64,000 nt of DNA from the NCBI GenBank assembly GCA_017403065.1, contig JAFQOT010000013.1:124001-188000 (forward strand), given 5' to 3'. The notes under the pieces are model-generated. The model did no database searches. It was not told the DNA's origin and saw nothing but the letters and a program-made list of their open reading frames with translations. The stretch comes from Clostridia bacterium. GTDB taxonomy: Bacteria; Bacillota; Clostridia; Oscillospirales; Acutalibacteraceae. The translations under genes were made by a program, and so were the position numbers. Position 1 is the first letter of the stretch, and each line of letters starts with the position of its first letter. This document shows, one piece after another, positions 1-9,886 of this stretch.

Positions 1-568
1 CATCATCAGCAATATCGAATGCGTTCTTGAAGGTGATTTTTTCTTCAGAAACATATTTAAGACGTTCATTAGGGATAACTACAAGGCTGTCAACCTGTTC
101 ACGTAAAGCAGCAATGCCTGCTTCAGCCTGAGTCATACGCTTTTTGCCTTCAAAAGCAAATGGTTTGGTAACAATACCAACAGTTAAAATTCCAAGCTCT
201 TTAGCAATAGCTGAAACAATAGGAGCAGCGCCTGTACCTGTTCCGCCACCCATACCTGCAGTAATAAAAATCATATCTGCATCGCGAATTGCTGCAGCGA
301 TTTCATCTTTAGATTCCTCAGCAGCTGCGCGACCGTTGTTTGGATTACCGCCTGCGCCCATACCTGCTGTTGTTTTATCACCAATTTGGATTTTTGTGTT
401 TGCTTTGGATTTTAAAAGAGCTGCCTTATCTGTGTTTACGGCAACAAACTCAACACCGCGAACTCCGGCATCTACCATGCGGTTAATAGCGTTACCGCCG
501 CCGCCGCCGACACCTACAACCTTAATTTGTACTACATTTGCTTCGTTCTCTGCAAATTCAAATGGCAT
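1..568 (-). CDS. ftsZ: Cell division protein FtsZ, 5' part only (runs off the window)
   Basis: FtsZ is the tubulin-like GTPase that forms the cytoplasmic Z-ring. Reading leftward from ATG at 568 (start MPFEFAENEA) gives about 189 residues with no stop before the window edge. The glycine-rich nucleotide loop VGVGGGGGNAINRM lies near residues 17-30. The tubulin signature GGGTGTGAAPIV lies near residues 106-117, and NTDKAAL and NPNNGR are also present. A strong ribosome site (GGAGGAA) precedes the ATG. The gene follows ftsQ by 111 bp and has its own candidate promoter in that gap. Identification is certain; the C-terminus is outside the window. Confidence 0.98.
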   Translation of the reverse strand, partial: MPFEFAENEANVVQIKVVGVGGGGGNAINRMVDAGVRGVEFVAVNTDKAALLKSKANTKIQIGDKTTAGMGAGGNPNNGRAAAEESKDEIAAAIRDADMIFITAGMGGGTGTGAAPIVSAIAKELGILTVGIVTKPFAFEGKKRMTQAEAGIAALREQVDSLVVIPNERLKYVSEEKITFKNAFDIADD

Positions 569-619
569 TTCTAATTCCTCCGTATTTATGTAAAATTCTA
601 TTTTTCTCAGTATATAATG

Positions 620-648
620 ATATTAACACATATTTTTTTAAATTTCAA
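620..648 (-). promoter_or_regulatory. Candidate sigma-A promoter of ftsZ
   Basis: On the minus strand TTGAAA (643-648) and TAATAT (620-625) are separated by exactly 17 bp. A TG one base before the -10 makes it an extended -10 element. It lies about 50 bp upstream of the ftsZ start, so ftsZ can be transcribed independently of the dcw operon. Confidence 0.6.
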
Positions 649-679
649 CACTTTTATTACAATTTTGTAATTTTTTTAT

Positions 680-1474
680 TTATTCTTCTTTTTTTTGGAT
701 AAATGTGCCCTCAGGTTTACTGCTTGTCCAGATACTAAGATTGATTTCTCCGCTTTTTTCACCGTCAATCTTATCTATCATACCCAAAAGATGTCTTATT
801 TTTTCATCAATATTATTAACCGTTCCAAGATTAACATCAAACCTGTTTTCTACACTTATTTTAATAGCTTTTTTATCCGAAACATCAATTTTTTGCGGGT
901 TAATTTTATTAGCGCTTAAAACCGACATAACCTCATTTAAAATTTCTTTTTGCCCTTCATCTGAAAAGACTGCCTGACTTCCCACCGAGCATTTTGTTTT
1001 GCTTGTAATAATTTCTGTTAAATTTTCAGGTAATTCCTCTGTTTCCTTTAAAACCCAGCCCGATTTACTTACTGTAAAATATCTACCCGAAATATTGTAA
1101 CAGGCAAATTCGTCGGCATCCTTAACAATTATTTTAATTGTTCCCGGAATTTCCCTTTTTATTTTTATTGAATCAATATATGGAAGCTTAACTTTAAGAG
1201 ATTTTTCGGCATCCTTTTTACTTGCAGTAAAAAGATTATCCCCTATTTCAATACCGGAATATTTTTCAATTTCCTCGCTTGTATATATTTTGCTACCCGT
1301 TATGTTTATTTTTTCAATAGGAAAAAATACAGTAAGCGAAAGTGTTATACCTACGCAAACCATCAAGACAAAAAAGAAACAGAAAAAAGCTATAAGACGT
1401 CTTTTCCTGATTCTTCTCTGCCTTTCCTTTCGCTTACGGATAAATTCGTCCTGTATGACTGCCTTTTTTTTCAA
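680..1474 (-). CDS. ftsQ: Cell division protein FtsQ/DivIB
   Basis: FtsQ/DivIB is a bitopic membrane protein of the divisome that binds FtsL and FtsB outside the membrane. The protein has a very basic cytoplasmic N-terminus (RKRKERQRRIRKRR), one membrane segment around residues 26-50 and a POTRA domain beginning with FPIEKINITGSKIYTSEEI. A longer reading from ATG at 1507 exists. I prefer TTG at 1474 because AGAGG lies 8 nt upstream and the start then falls 4 nt after the murA stop codon. That gives 264 residues, the usual size. It is downstream of murA in the dcw operon. Confidence 0.9.
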   Translation of the reverse strand: MKKKAVIQDEFIRKRKERQRRIRKRRLIAFFCFFFVLMVCVGITLSLTVFFPIEKINITGSKIYTSEEIEKYSGIEIGDNLFTASKKDAEKSLKVKLPYIDSIKIKREIPGTIKIIVKDADEFACYNISGRYFTVSKSGWVLKETEELPENLTEIITSKTKCSVGSQAVFSDEGQKEILNEVMSVLSANKINPQKIDVSDKKAIKISVENRFDVNLGTVNNIDEKIRHLLGMIDKIDGEKSGEINLSIWTSSKPEGTFIQKKEE

Positions 1475-1478
1475 AATA

Positions 1479-2738
1479 TCAATCCTCTGTATATTCAATA
1501 TCTGCATTCAGCAGTTTTAAATTTTCAACAATATCTTCATAACCGCGCTCAATATGGTGAATATCACCAATAACCGTTTTTCCCTTTGCTCTAAGACCTG
1601 CCAGAACCAAAGCAGCGCCGCCTCGCAGGTCGGTGCATTTGCAGCCCGCGCCCGATAATTTGTCGACCCCTTCAATTATTGCGATTTTTCCTTCGGTTTT
1701 GATTTTAGTACCTAATCGGTTAAGCTCGTCGATGTATCTGAATCTGTTTTCGAATATATTTTCCACAAAAACACTTGTACCCTTAGCGCAACTAAGCATT
1801 GCAATAACCAAAGGCCCCGCATCTGTAGGAAATGCGGGATAGACAAGACTTCTTATAGTAGGCACTCTTGTAATTCTATCCCTTGCGGTTAGCTTTAACG
1901 ACTTGCCGCTAACAGAAATTTTGCATCCGCTTTCTCTGAAAACCGAAAGTATTGCCACCATATGTGAGGGCATTACACCCTTAAGTATAATTTCTCCGTT
2001 TGTAATTGCAGCAGCAGCCATATAGGTACAGGCAACTATTCTGTCAGGAATTATTGTATGCTCTGTAGAGCCTAAGGAATTTACTCCGTGTATATAGATT
2101 GTATCCGAGCCACTTCCGTAAATTTTAGCCCCCGCGCTGTTTAAAAAATCGGCAAGGTCGCTTATTTCAGGCTCTTTCGCCGCATTATGAATTACGGTTA
2201 CACCCTTTGCTGTAGCAGCAGCTAATATAATATTTTCTGTAGCACCCACACTTGGAAAGCTAAGGTGAATTTCTGCTCCTTTAAGACCCTTTGGCGTATC
2301 ACAATATAAAAAACCGTGTTCTTCACGTATATTAACGCCTAATTTTTCTAAAGAAGAAAGGTGTAAATCAATAGGTCTTGGACCTAATTCACAACCACCG
2401 GGACTGCTGATAACAGCCTTTCCCGTTCTTCCGATAATAGCCCCTAAAAAAACCACAGATGAGCGCATTTCCCGCATTAACTGCTCAGGAATTTTATAAT
2501 CTGAAATTTGGGTACTATCAACAATTACTGTATTTTCGTCTCTAAGACAGGAAGCCCCTAACCCAGTTAAAATTTTAATTGAGGTTTCAACATCTGAAAG
2601 ACGGGGGCAATTATGTATCACACAGTTTCCTTTGCAAAGTATAGAGCCTGCAAGAACAGGCAGAACACTGTTTTTAGCGCCTTGAACTGCCAATTCACCA
2701 AAAATTTTATTCCCGCCGTTTACAGTAATTTTTGACAT
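1479..2738 (-). CDS. murA: UDP-N-acetylglucosamine 1-carboxyvinyltransferase MurA
   Basis: MurA transfers enolpyruvate from PEP to UDP-GlcNAc, the first committed step of peptidoglycan synthesis in the cytosol. The fold signature GGNKIFGELAVQGAKNSVLP is at the N-terminus. The catalytic loop SPGGCELGPRPIDLHL holds the Cys that is attacked by fosfomycin. ENIFENRFRYIDELNRLG is the conserved C-terminal segment. The frame is open to 2804, but MSKITVNGG at 2738 is the family start and has AGGTG upstream. The product is 419 residues, the normal size. Many dcw clusters of Firmicutes carry murB at this place; here it is murA. Confidence 0.96.
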   Translation of the reverse strand: MSKITVNGGNKIFGELAVQGAKNSVLPVLAGSILCKGNCVIHNCPRLSDVETSIKILTGLGASCLRDENTVIVDSTQISDYKIPEQLMREMRSSVVFLGAIIGRTGKAVISSPGGCELGPRPIDLHLSSLEKLGVNIREEHGFLYCDTPKGLKGAEIHLSFPSVGATENIILAAATAKGVTVIHNAAKEPEISDLADFLNSAGAKIYGSGSDTIYIHGVNSLGSTEHTIIPDRIVACTYMAAAAITNGEIILKGVMPSHMVAILSVFRESGCKISVSGKSLKLTARDRITRVPTIRSLVYPAFPTDAGPLVIAMLSCAKGTSVFVENIFENRFRYIDELNRLGTKIKTEGKIAIIEGVDKLSGAGCKCTDLRGGAALVLAGLRAKGKTVIGDIHHIERGYEDIVENLKLLNADIEYTED

Positions 2739-2800
2739 ATAAACACCTACTGACAGTATAATTTTTTCACAATTCATACTATGCAGTAAAATGAATTTTG

Positions 2801-3913
2801 TCACGCGCCTGTATAAAGCCTCATTATAATATCGTAAATTCGCTTGTTTGCATCAATTATTGCAGATGCTTTAGCCGCATTACCCATTTTTTCGAGTCTT
2901 GGCTTATTTTCAATAAGATTTTCCACCGTTTTTATCAGAGCTTCGCCGTTGAGATCTTTTTCCTCAATAATTTCAGCCGCCCCTGATTTTTTAAGTGTTA
3001 AAGCATTGTGATATTGATGATTTTCTGCTACATAAGGTGACGGTATTAAAACCGATGGCTTGCCACAAGCTTGTAATTCGCCTAAAGTAATAGCGCCTGC
3101 TCGACATATTACCAAATCTGCCGCCGCCATACAAAGCTCCATATCACTGATATATTCTTTAATAATTATTTCATCACTCAGTTTTATATCAGATAAAGAA
3201 TCCAACATACTGTTATAACCGATTTTACCGGTACCGTGAATATGATAGAACTTGCCACTTGCGTTGTGCCATTTGATAAGCTCTGCCACAGCCTCGTTTA
3301 CACGTCTTGCCCCCAAAGAGCCCCCAAAGGACAGAATAACAGGTCTGTTATCAAGACCTAACTTTTCTCTTGCCTGAGCTTTAGAAATATTTAAAAGCTC
3401 GCTTCTGATTGGGTTTCCTGTAATAACAGGTTGTTTTTTTAGCTTTAAATGTTTTTGTGCTTCAGGCATTGCAAGCATTACACAGTCAGCATCTGAAGCT
3501 AACATTTTTGTTGTTACGCCAGGAAAAGCGTTTTGCTCATGAATAGCAGTTTTAATGCCTAATTTTTGAGCTGCTTTTAAAACAGGACCGCTTACATATC
3601 CCCCTGTTCCTATAACTACATCAGGCTTTAATTCTATTAAAAGCTTTTTCGAGCGATGGGATGAGGTTACGGCCTTTTTTACCGCAGAAACATTTTTAAC
3701 AATATTTTTAACAGAAATTTTACGCTGAAAGCCCGCAACATCTATTGTATAAAAATCATAATTCTTTTCGGGAACTAATTTAGATTCTAATTTATCCTTA
3801 GTGCCTATATAACTGATTTTAGCATCGGGATGCTTTTCTTTAATGTACCCCGCCACAGCCAAAGCAGGATTTATATGACCCGCTGTGCCGCCGCCTGCAA
3901 ATAAAATATGCAT
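2801..3913 (-). CDS. murG: UDP-GlcNAc--undecaprenyl-pyrophosphoryl-MurNAc-pentapeptide GlcNAc transferase MurG
   Basis: MurG is a GT28 enzyme on the inner face of the membrane that converts lipid I to lipid II. The N-terminal FAGGGTAGHINPALA loop, the central SFGGSLGARRVNEAV loop and the C-terminal donor-binding ICRAGAITLGELQACGKPSVLIP segment (in parts) are all present. The 370 residues match the family length. It begins 14 bp after the ftsW stop. Next downstream is murA, after a 62-bp gap. Confidence 0.97.
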   Translation of the reverse strand: MHILFAGGGTAGHINPALAVAGYIKEKHPDAKISYIGTKDKLESKLVPEKNYDFYTIDVAGFQRKISVKNIVKNVSAVKKAVTSSHRSKKLLIELKPDVVIGTGGYVSGPVLKAAQKLGIKTAIHEQNAFPGVTTKMLASDADCVMLAMPEAQKHLKLKKQPVITGNPIRSELLNISKAQAREKLGLDNRPVILSFGGSLGARRVNEAVAELIKWHNASGKFYHIHGTGKIGYNSMLDSLSDIKLSDEIIIKEYISDMELCMAAADLVICRAGAITLGELQACGKPSVLIPSPYVAENHQYHNALTLKKSGAAEIIEEKDLNGEALIKTVENLIENKPRLEKMGNAAKASAIIDANKRIYDIIMRLYTGA

Positions 3914-3927
3914 AAAATCAACCCTCT

Positions 3928-5070
3928 CTATGTTTTTTCCATATTAGACTGCCTTGAAATTGAAAGGACAATTCCCATCTGGGCAAGTAGAATTAAAAGT
4001 GAGGTTCCGCCGTAGCTGAAAAACGGAAGACTAATACCAGTGTTTGGAATTGTGTTAGTAACAACCCAAATATTCAGCATAGCCTGTAGTCCCACCTGAA
4101 AGGTAAGGCCAATAGCCATTAAAGAGCCAAATTTATCGGGTGCGTTCATTGCTATTGTAAAACCACGCCACACAAGTAATGCAAACAATAATATTATTAC
4201 CATAGCGCCAATAAGACCTAATTCCTCGCAAACAATAGAAAAAATAAAGTCATTATGTGGCTCAGGCACCCAAAGGTACTTTTGACGTGACTGTCCTATT
4301 CCCCTACCCAAAATTCCACCTGAGCCTATAGCTAAAAGTGACTGTATGGTCTGAAAGCCAAGTCCCTTTGCATCTGCCCACGGATCAAGCCAGTATGCAA
4401 TTCTGTCAGAGCCGTAACCGATTGTTCCGCTGAAAATAATAGCTAAAACGCCAAGTATACCTACGCCTATTCCACCAAAAATGTATCTTTTTTGAAGTCC
4501 GCCAACTATTAAAAGAACTAAACCTATGCAGCAAACTAAAATAGTGGCAGAAAGATGTGGCTCCAACAAAATAAGAACGCACGGAAGTGCTAAAATACCT
4601 AACATAATAGCAACAAATGAAAAGCTTTTAATTTGCTTATAATTAGCCGCAATAATAGAAGAAAAGAGTATAACTATGGCAAATTTTGCTATTTCCGATG
4701 GTTGAAAGCTGAAGGACCCTATTGCAAACCAACGCTTAACATCCATACCGCTAACCATTGGAGGAACTACCAATAAAAAGCCCAACAATGCAATAGATAA
4801 TCCGTAAATTAACCAAGCAAATTTGCGCCAAAAATGGTAATCAATTAAAGATATACCAAGCATTGCCACAACACCGATTCCAGCCAGTAATGCCTGGCGG
4901 GAAATAAACTTGTAGCTGTTATCATAATATTCTAACGAATAGGCATAGCTGGCAGAAAAAAGCATAACAAGACCTATGGTTAAAAGAATAAGCAATATTG
5001 ACAAAAAGGTAATGTCAATTTTACCTTTAGAAGACTTAGTCTTTTGCTTTAAAGCTTTTTTACCAGCCAT
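3928..5070 (-). CDS. ftsW: SEDS-family peptidoglycan glycosyltransferase FtsW
   Basis: This is a polytopic SEDS protein that polymerises lipid II at the septum with a class B PBP partner. About ten membrane segments are visible after a lysine-rich N-terminus. Diagnostic stretches are VKRWFAIGSFSFQPSEIAK, the GRGIGQSRQKYLWVPEPHND loop with the conserved PEPHNDFIF, and SYGGTSLL near the C-terminus. It sits between mraY and murG, the FtsW/SpoVE position, but murD is missing from the interval. FtsW cannot be told from SpoVE by sequence alone. Confidence 0.93.
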   Translation of the reverse strand: MAGKKALKQKTKSSKGKIDITFLSILLILLTIGLVMLFSASYAYSLEYYDNSYKFISRQALLAGIGVVAMLGISLIDYHFWRKFAWLIYGLSIALLGFLLVVPPMVSGMDVKRWFAIGSFSFQPSEIAKFAIVILFSSIIAANYKQIKSFSFVAIMLGILALPCVLILLEPHLSATILVCCIGLVLLIVGGLQKRYIFGGIGVGILGVLAIIFSGTIGYGSDRIAYWLDPWADAKGLGFQTIQSLLAIGSGGILGRGIGQSRQKYLWVPEPHNDFIFSIVCEELGLIGAMVIILLFALLVWRGFTIAMNAPDKFGSLMAIGLTFQVGLQAMLNIWVVTNTIPNTGISLPFFSYGGTSLLILLAQMGIVLSISRQSNMEKT

Positions 5071-5086
5071 TATAGCGCCTCCTGCT

Positions 5087-6109
5087 TTAGAAATTTAAAA
5101 GTATAGGTAAAAGGGCTAATATACACCCTACAACAGTAATCAAAGAAAATACAATAACAATTTTTTGTTCAGACCAGCCGCACATTTCAAAATGGTGATG
5201 CAAAGGCGCCATTTTGAAGAAACGTTTTTTAGTCTTTTTATAATATATAACCTGAATTATATCTGAAATTGCTTCAAGGAAATATGTACAACCAGCAAAT
5301 ATTAACAGAACAGGACGCTCAATTCCAAAGGACAAAGCAACCACAAGTCCGCCTAAAAACATAGAGCCAGTGTCCCCCATAAATACCTTGGCAGGTTTTG
5401 CATTCCAACATATAAAGCCTACGCATGCGCCGGCAAGACAGGCAGATAAAACACTAATTGAAAAAATATTACAAAAGGTTGCCGCCAACATAAACGCGCT
5501 TGCTACAACCATTGTAACCGAAGAAGCCAAGCCATCTATACCGTCGGTTAAATTTACAGCATTTGTGAAGCCGTATATAAATATAACTGCAACAGGCCAA
5601 AACAAAATTCCAAAACCGCTTGTTATATCAACGCTTCCAATAAAAGGAATATAGGTAGCACGCATACCGCCTAAATACAGTGTTAAAAGATACGCTGCAG
5701 ACACAATCAGCTGAAGAAGGGTTTTTTGGCGTGCAGTAAGACCTAAGTTACGCTTTTTAACAACCTTTATATAATCATCCATAAAACCGATTGCCGCCAT
5801 ACAAAGAGCCATAATTACCCCTGCAATCAAATTGGTAATACGGTGCATATTTAAAAGCTCAATATAAAATCTACCTGTATTAAAGGCAGCGTAAGCATAG
5901 GTAATGCAAAGGCTTATAAGTACCCCAGCTACCATCATAACACCGCCCATTGTCGGTGTTCCTTGCTTTTCTTTGTGCCAATTCGGACCTATATCAAGTA
6001 TAGTCTGCCCAAATTTCAACTTTCTTAAATAAGGAATTACCAAATAACCCAAGCCTGCGGTTACAGCAAAGCTAACCAAAGCCGCAATTACGGTTGTAAG
6101 CTCATTCAT
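5087..6109 (-). CDS. mraY: Phospho-MurNAc-pentapeptide transferase MraY
   Basis: MraY makes lipid I from UDP-MurNAc-pentapeptide and undecaprenyl phosphate in the membrane. Hallmarks visible are GTPTMGGVM, the acidic pair in GFMDDYIKV, NAVNLTDGIDGLAS and the C-terminal HHHFE motif. About ten membrane helices are present. A TTG four codons earlier (6121) is also open, but ATG at 6109 (MNELTTVIAALV) has GGTGAT just upstream. It lies 21 bp downstream of murE with no murF between them. Confidence 0.95.
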   Translation of the reverse strand: MNELTTVIAALVSFAVTAGLGYLVIPYLRKLKFGQTILDIGPNWHKEKQGTPTMGGVMMVAGVLISLCITYAYAAFNTGRFYIELLNMHRITNLIAGVIMALCMAAIGFMDDYIKVVKKRNLGLTARQKTLLQLIVSAAYLLTLYLGGMRATYIPFIGSVDITSGFGILFWPVAVIFIYGFTNAVNLTDGIDGLASSVTMVVASAFMLAATFCNIFSISVLSACLAGACVGFICWNAKPAKVFMGDTGSMFLGGLVVALSFGIERPVLLIFAGCTYFLEAISDIIQVIYYKKTKKRFFKMAPLHHHFEMCGWSEQKIVIVFSLITVVGCILALLPILLNF

Positions 6110-6130
6110 CAATATCACCAATCCGTCGTT

Positions 6131-7555
6131 TTAATTTTTCTTAGCAAGAGCTTGCGCAACAATTTCTCTTTCATCTAAATGTATAGTACCGGTAGATAAA
6201 ATCTGATATGTTTCGTGACCCTTTCCTGCTAACACTATTATATCATCTTTTTGGGCTGTTTCAACAGCATATTCTATAGCATCTATTCGGTTTTCTATAA
6301 CCTTATAGGGTGTGGGCGTGCCGTCCATTCCAACAAGAATATCATCAATAATAGCTTTAGGTTCTTCTGTTCTTGGATTATCGCTTGTTACAATTACAAA
6401 ATCGGCATAACGTGCAGCGATACTTCCCATTATAGGACGCTTGGTTTTATCGCGGTCGCCGCCGCAACCGAATACTACAATTAAACGGTTTTTTTCACAT
6501 TCGCGGAAGGTTAAAAGAATATTTTTAAGTCCGTCAGGTGTATGGGCGTAGTCTATAATTATTGTAAAATCCTTGTCGTTAGGTACAACCTCTGCCCTGC
6601 CCTTTACTCCTGAAAGCTCTAAAATTGCATTGGCGCAATCTGCCACAGGATATCCTAATTCCACAGCGCATACAACAGCCGCCAAGGAATTATATACCGT
6701 AAATTTACCGCCAGTTTTTACCTTAATATGATTTATAAAATCATCACTTACAAGCTCGTAATCAACCATTGTAGGACGGTATTTAATCGCCTTTGCGCTG
6801 TAGGTTGAGTTGTTGCCTGCCGAATAGGTTACAACCTTACAGGTTAAATCCTTAATAATATCCTGTGCATACTCATCATCACTGTTAATAACGGCTGTTT
6901 TGCACATTTTGAAGAGCTTTTTCTTCGCCTCAAGATAATTTTCCATTGTAATATGATAATCTAAATGGTCCTGAGTTAAATTAGTAAATATACCTACCTC
7001 AAAATCCAAATTATAAACTCGGCATTGGTCTAATGCGTGAGAGGAAACCTCCATAATAACATAAGTACAGCCCTTAGCCTTCATCAAAGAAAATAAAGAG
7101 TTTAAATCATAAGCGTTAGGTGTGGTGTTTTGGGTGGCAATAGCTTCCTCGCCTATCATATTCTGAATAGTACCTATAAGACCTACCTTGTGACCCTGCG
7201 ATTCTAAAATTTTCTTAACCATATAAGTAACAGAGGTTTTGCCGTTTGTACCTGTAACACCGATAAGCTTTAAATCCCTTGCAGGATTTCCAAACCAATT
7301 AGCACAGATAGAAGCATACGCTGCGTGTGTGTCATCTACAGTAATCTCATTATCTAAACCAAGCTTTTTCTGGGTAATAATAACTGCCGCGCCCTTTTCT
7401 AAAGCCATTTTAGCATAGTCATGACCGTCACTCTTTGCGCCAACAATACACACAAAAGCAAAGCCATCTTTTACAGCTCTTGAATCACAGGTAACACCTG
7501 TAATTTCAATATTTTCCATTTCTTTTTTACAGTTAATTAAATCGATTAGCTTCAT
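6131..7555 (-). CDS. murE: UDP-MurNAc-tripeptide synthetase MurE, meso-diaminopimelate type
   Basis: MurE adds the third amino acid of the peptidoglycan stem peptide, using ATP. GVTGTNGKTS is the ATP-binding loop near residue 100, with EVSSHALDQ and GCGGDRDKTKR in the central and C-terminal domains. The substrate motif reads DNPRTEEP. In characterised MurE enzymes DNPR marks meso-diaminopimelate rather than lysine specificity, so this organism probably has DAP-type peptidoglycan. Length (474) is normal. The start has a short gap after the PBP gene. Confidence 0.96.
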   Translation of the reverse strand: MKLIDLINCKKEMENIEITGVTCDSRAVKDGFAFVCIVGAKSDGHDYAKMALEKGAAVIITQKKLGLDNEITVDDTHAAYASICANWFGNPARDLKLIGVTGTNGKTSVTYMVKKILESQGHKVGLIGTIQNMIGEEAIATQNTTPNAYDLNSLFSLMKAKGCTYVIMEVSSHALDQCRVYNLDFEVGIFTNLTQDHLDYHITMENYLEAKKKLFKMCKTAVINSDDEYAQDIIKDLTCKVVTYSAGNNSTYSAKAIKYRPTMVDYELVSDDFINHIKVKTGGKFTVYNSLAAVVCAVELGYPVADCANAILELSGVKGRAEVVPNDKDFTIIIDYAHTPDGLKNILLTFRECEKNRLIVVFGCGGDRDKTKRPIMGSIAARYADFVIVTSDNPRTEEPKAIIDDILVGMDGTPTPYKVIENRIDAIEYAVETAQKDDIIVLAGKGHETYQILSTGTIHLDEREIVAQALAKKN

Positions 7556-7581
7556 TTTTTCTCCTTTAAAAAGGGTAAATA

Positions 7582-9831
7582 CTACCCGTCTACTGCGCTT
7601 TCATCTCTGAAATTTACAGTAACAATAGTTCCCGCGGCAACCTCCTTGCCCGCATCTATACTTTGACTGTATGATTTAAGACCCGACTTTGAGGTTAAAC
7701 CTTTAAATTCCACATTTATACCGGAAGAGGCTGCAATGGTATTAACCTCTGTAGCGGTAAGTCCCACAAGATTTGGTACTGTAGCCACCTTGTTTTCACT
7801 TTCACCTGTATACAAAATAACAGTACCGCTTGATGCAACCTGGCTTCCCTGTTCAGGAAGCTGTCTTACAACATTCTGTCCGCTTCCTATAACCTGATAT
7901 TTAAGATTAGAATTATTTATTTTACTCTTTGCCTCTGAAACAGTCATTCCAACTGTATTAGGAACAGAAACCGTAAGATTTTTAAGTTCCTCTTCAGAAT
8001 AGCTTGGTTCGTAACCTAAATAAGGTAATATGTCTGTCATTATTTTGCCGTTTACAGGCGCTGATATTACGCCGCCGTAATATTTATCTCCCTTCGGTTC
8101 ATCCAGCATAACAAATACCGCTATTTCAGGATTGTTTATGGGGGCTACCGAAATACAAGAGCCTATATACAAATAGTGGTCGCCTGTCTGATGAATTTTA
8201 GATACCTTTTGTGAAGTACCTGTTTTAGCGCCTACTCTGTAACCGCTTGCAAGGGCATTTTTCGCGCCGTTTTCTGCAACAAATTCCATCAATTCTCTTA
8301 AAGTAGAGGATGTTGTTTCAGATATTACCTGACGCTTATATCCTGTATCGGTGGTGTTTACAACCTTGCCTTCTTGATTTATCGTTTTTTCAACAAGATG
8401 AGGTTTTACCAAATATCCGCCATTGACACAAGCCGAAACTGCAGTCAGCATTTGAATAGGTGTTACGTTAAAGGTTTGACCGAAAGAGGAGGATGCCAAC
8501 TCAACAGGGCCCATATTTTCCTCTTTATGATAGGTAGACATAGCTTCGCCGGGTAAATCAATTCCTGTTTTTTCACAAAAACCAAAGGCTTTAAAATATT
8601 TAAAGAAGCTATTTATACCTACCTGCTGTCCTACAGAAATAAATGCAGGGTTGCAGGAATTTGACATTGCCTGGGCTAAGCTCTGAGTTCCGTGACCTGT
8701 TTTTTTATGACAATTATAATGTTGTCCCGCAACCGAGGTCGAGCCATTACAATAAAACGTATTTTGGGTATTTAATTTATTTTCTTCTAATGCAATAGCG
8801 GCAGTAATAACCTTGAATACCGAGCCCGGTTCATAAGTATCTGATACCGCCTTATTTCTCCACTGACGGTTTAATAGCTCGCTTTTTAAAGTGGATTTTT
8901 CTTCATCCTCTTTTACAGCATCAACTATATTTTGTTCGGCATCACTGAGTACAAAGGGCTCGTTAGGATTAAAATCACCCTTTACCGCCATACCTAAAAT
9001 TGCACCCGTTTTTACATTCATAACAACTGCAGCGCCGCGCTCTGCAATTTTATTTTCCTCAATTGCGGCTTGTAAATATTTTTCAGCAGTATACTGAATA
9101 TATGAATCAAGGGTTAATACCAAAGAATTACCCTGTGTAGCTTCCTCAACCATTTCATAGGTTAATGGCATATCTGTGCCTGCAGCGCTTTTTGCGGCAA
9201 CCACGCGACCTGCAATACCTGTAAGCTCGTTGTCGTAATAGCTTTCGATACCTGCAAGACCTTGGTCATCAGAGCCTACAAAGCCTAAAACCACCGAAGC
9301 TAAATTATCATTAGGGTAATATCTTTTAGTGGTTTCATCAAGACCTACATATTTTGTAAGATTTAAATCCTCATAATCCTCAGAGGACAAAAATTCCCGT
9401 ACCTTATCAGCAACCGTTTTATCTATTTTTTTCTTAACAATAACGTAATATGAATTTTTTTCGGTATAACCTAAAATTGTTTCATATTCAAGCTCTAATA
9501 TTTGTGAAAGATTTTCAGCAATAGTTTTTTTAACTATTTCTCGCTTTGAATCATCAGATATTTTTTTAATACCGTTGGGGGTAATATAAACTGTCCAAGC
9601 AGTAGAGCTTGTTGCCAAAGTTTGCATATTGCGGTCATATATATCACCACGAGGCGCAGTAATCAAGCTGTCGTACAACTGCTGTTCAGAAGCTTTGCTT
9701 TGATATTCTTCGCCGTTAATTATCATTATTTTAACCAAGCTATAGCCCGATACGCCTACCAAAGCAACTATAACAGCAAGCATAACCGTAATGATTCTTG
9801 TAATCATTTGTTTTCCCGGTTTTAATGCCAT
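7582..9831 (-). CDS. ftsI: Class B penicillin-binding protein with two PASTA domains (FtsI/SpoVD type)
   Basis: This is a D,D-transpeptidase that crosslinks septal or cortex peptidoglycan with FtsW/SpoVE. It has one N-terminal membrane anchor (about residues 13-35), a dimerisation domain starting RGDIYDRNMQTLATS, and a transpeptidase domain. That domain shows active-site SVFK (YEPGSVFK, near residue 335), the SCN motif (SNSCNPAF) and KTGTSQK near residue 536. Two C-terminal PASTA repeats follow, with cores VPNTVGMTVSEAKS and VPNLVGLTATEVNT. PASTA domains at this locus are typical of SpoVD or PBP2x. Sporulation versus division use cannot be decided here. Confidence 0.93.
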   Translation of the reverse strand: MALKPGKQMITRIITVMLAVIVALVGVSGYSLVKIMIINGEEYQSKASEQQLYDSLITAPRGDIYDRNMQTLATSSTAWTVYITPNGIKKISDDSKREIVKKTIAENLSQILELEYETILGYTEKNSYYVIVKKKIDKTVADKVREFLSSEDYEDLNLTKYVGLDETTKRYYPNDNLASVVLGFVGSDDQGLAGIESYYDNELTGIAGRVVAAKSAAGTDMPLTYEMVEEATQGNSLVLTLDSYIQYTAEKYLQAAIEENKIAERGAAVVMNVKTGAILGMAVKGDFNPNEPFVLSDAEQNIVDAVKEDEEKSTLKSELLNRQWRNKAVSDTYEPGSVFKVITAAIALEENKLNTQNTFYCNGSTSVAGQHYNCHKKTGHGTQSLAQAMSNSCNPAFISVGQQVGINSFFKYFKAFGFCEKTGIDLPGEAMSTYHKEENMGPVELASSSFGQTFNVTPIQMLTAVSACVNGGYLVKPHLVEKTINQEGKVVNTTDTGYKRQVISETTSSTLRELMEFVAENGAKNALASGYRVGAKTGTSQKVSKIHQTGDHYLYIGSCISVAPINNPEIAVFVMLDEPKGDKYYGGVISAPVNGKIMTDILPYLGYEPSYSEEELKNLTVSVPNTVGMTVSEAKSKINNSNLKYQVIGSGQNVVRQLPEQGSQVASSGTVILYTGESENKVATVPNLVGLTATEVNTIAASSGINVEFKGLTSKSGLKSYSQSIDAGKEVAAGTIVTVNFRDESAVDG

Positions 9832-9886
9832 TTTACTGCCTCCGTTTCTTAAAAATTTATGTTTTTTACATTTCCTATATACCCGA

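Noticed and set aside
144..593. 149-residue plus-strand open frame
   Set aside because: It is antisense to ftsZ and only mirrors its codon bias; there is no ribosome site and the low-complexity Ala/Pro/Ser product is typical of shadow frames.
661..680. Small palindrome ATTACAA/TTGTAAT after ftsQ as an operon terminator
   Set aside because: The T-run is on the plus strand, while ftsQ and ftsZ are transcribed from the minus strand; the stem is only 7 AT-rich pairs.
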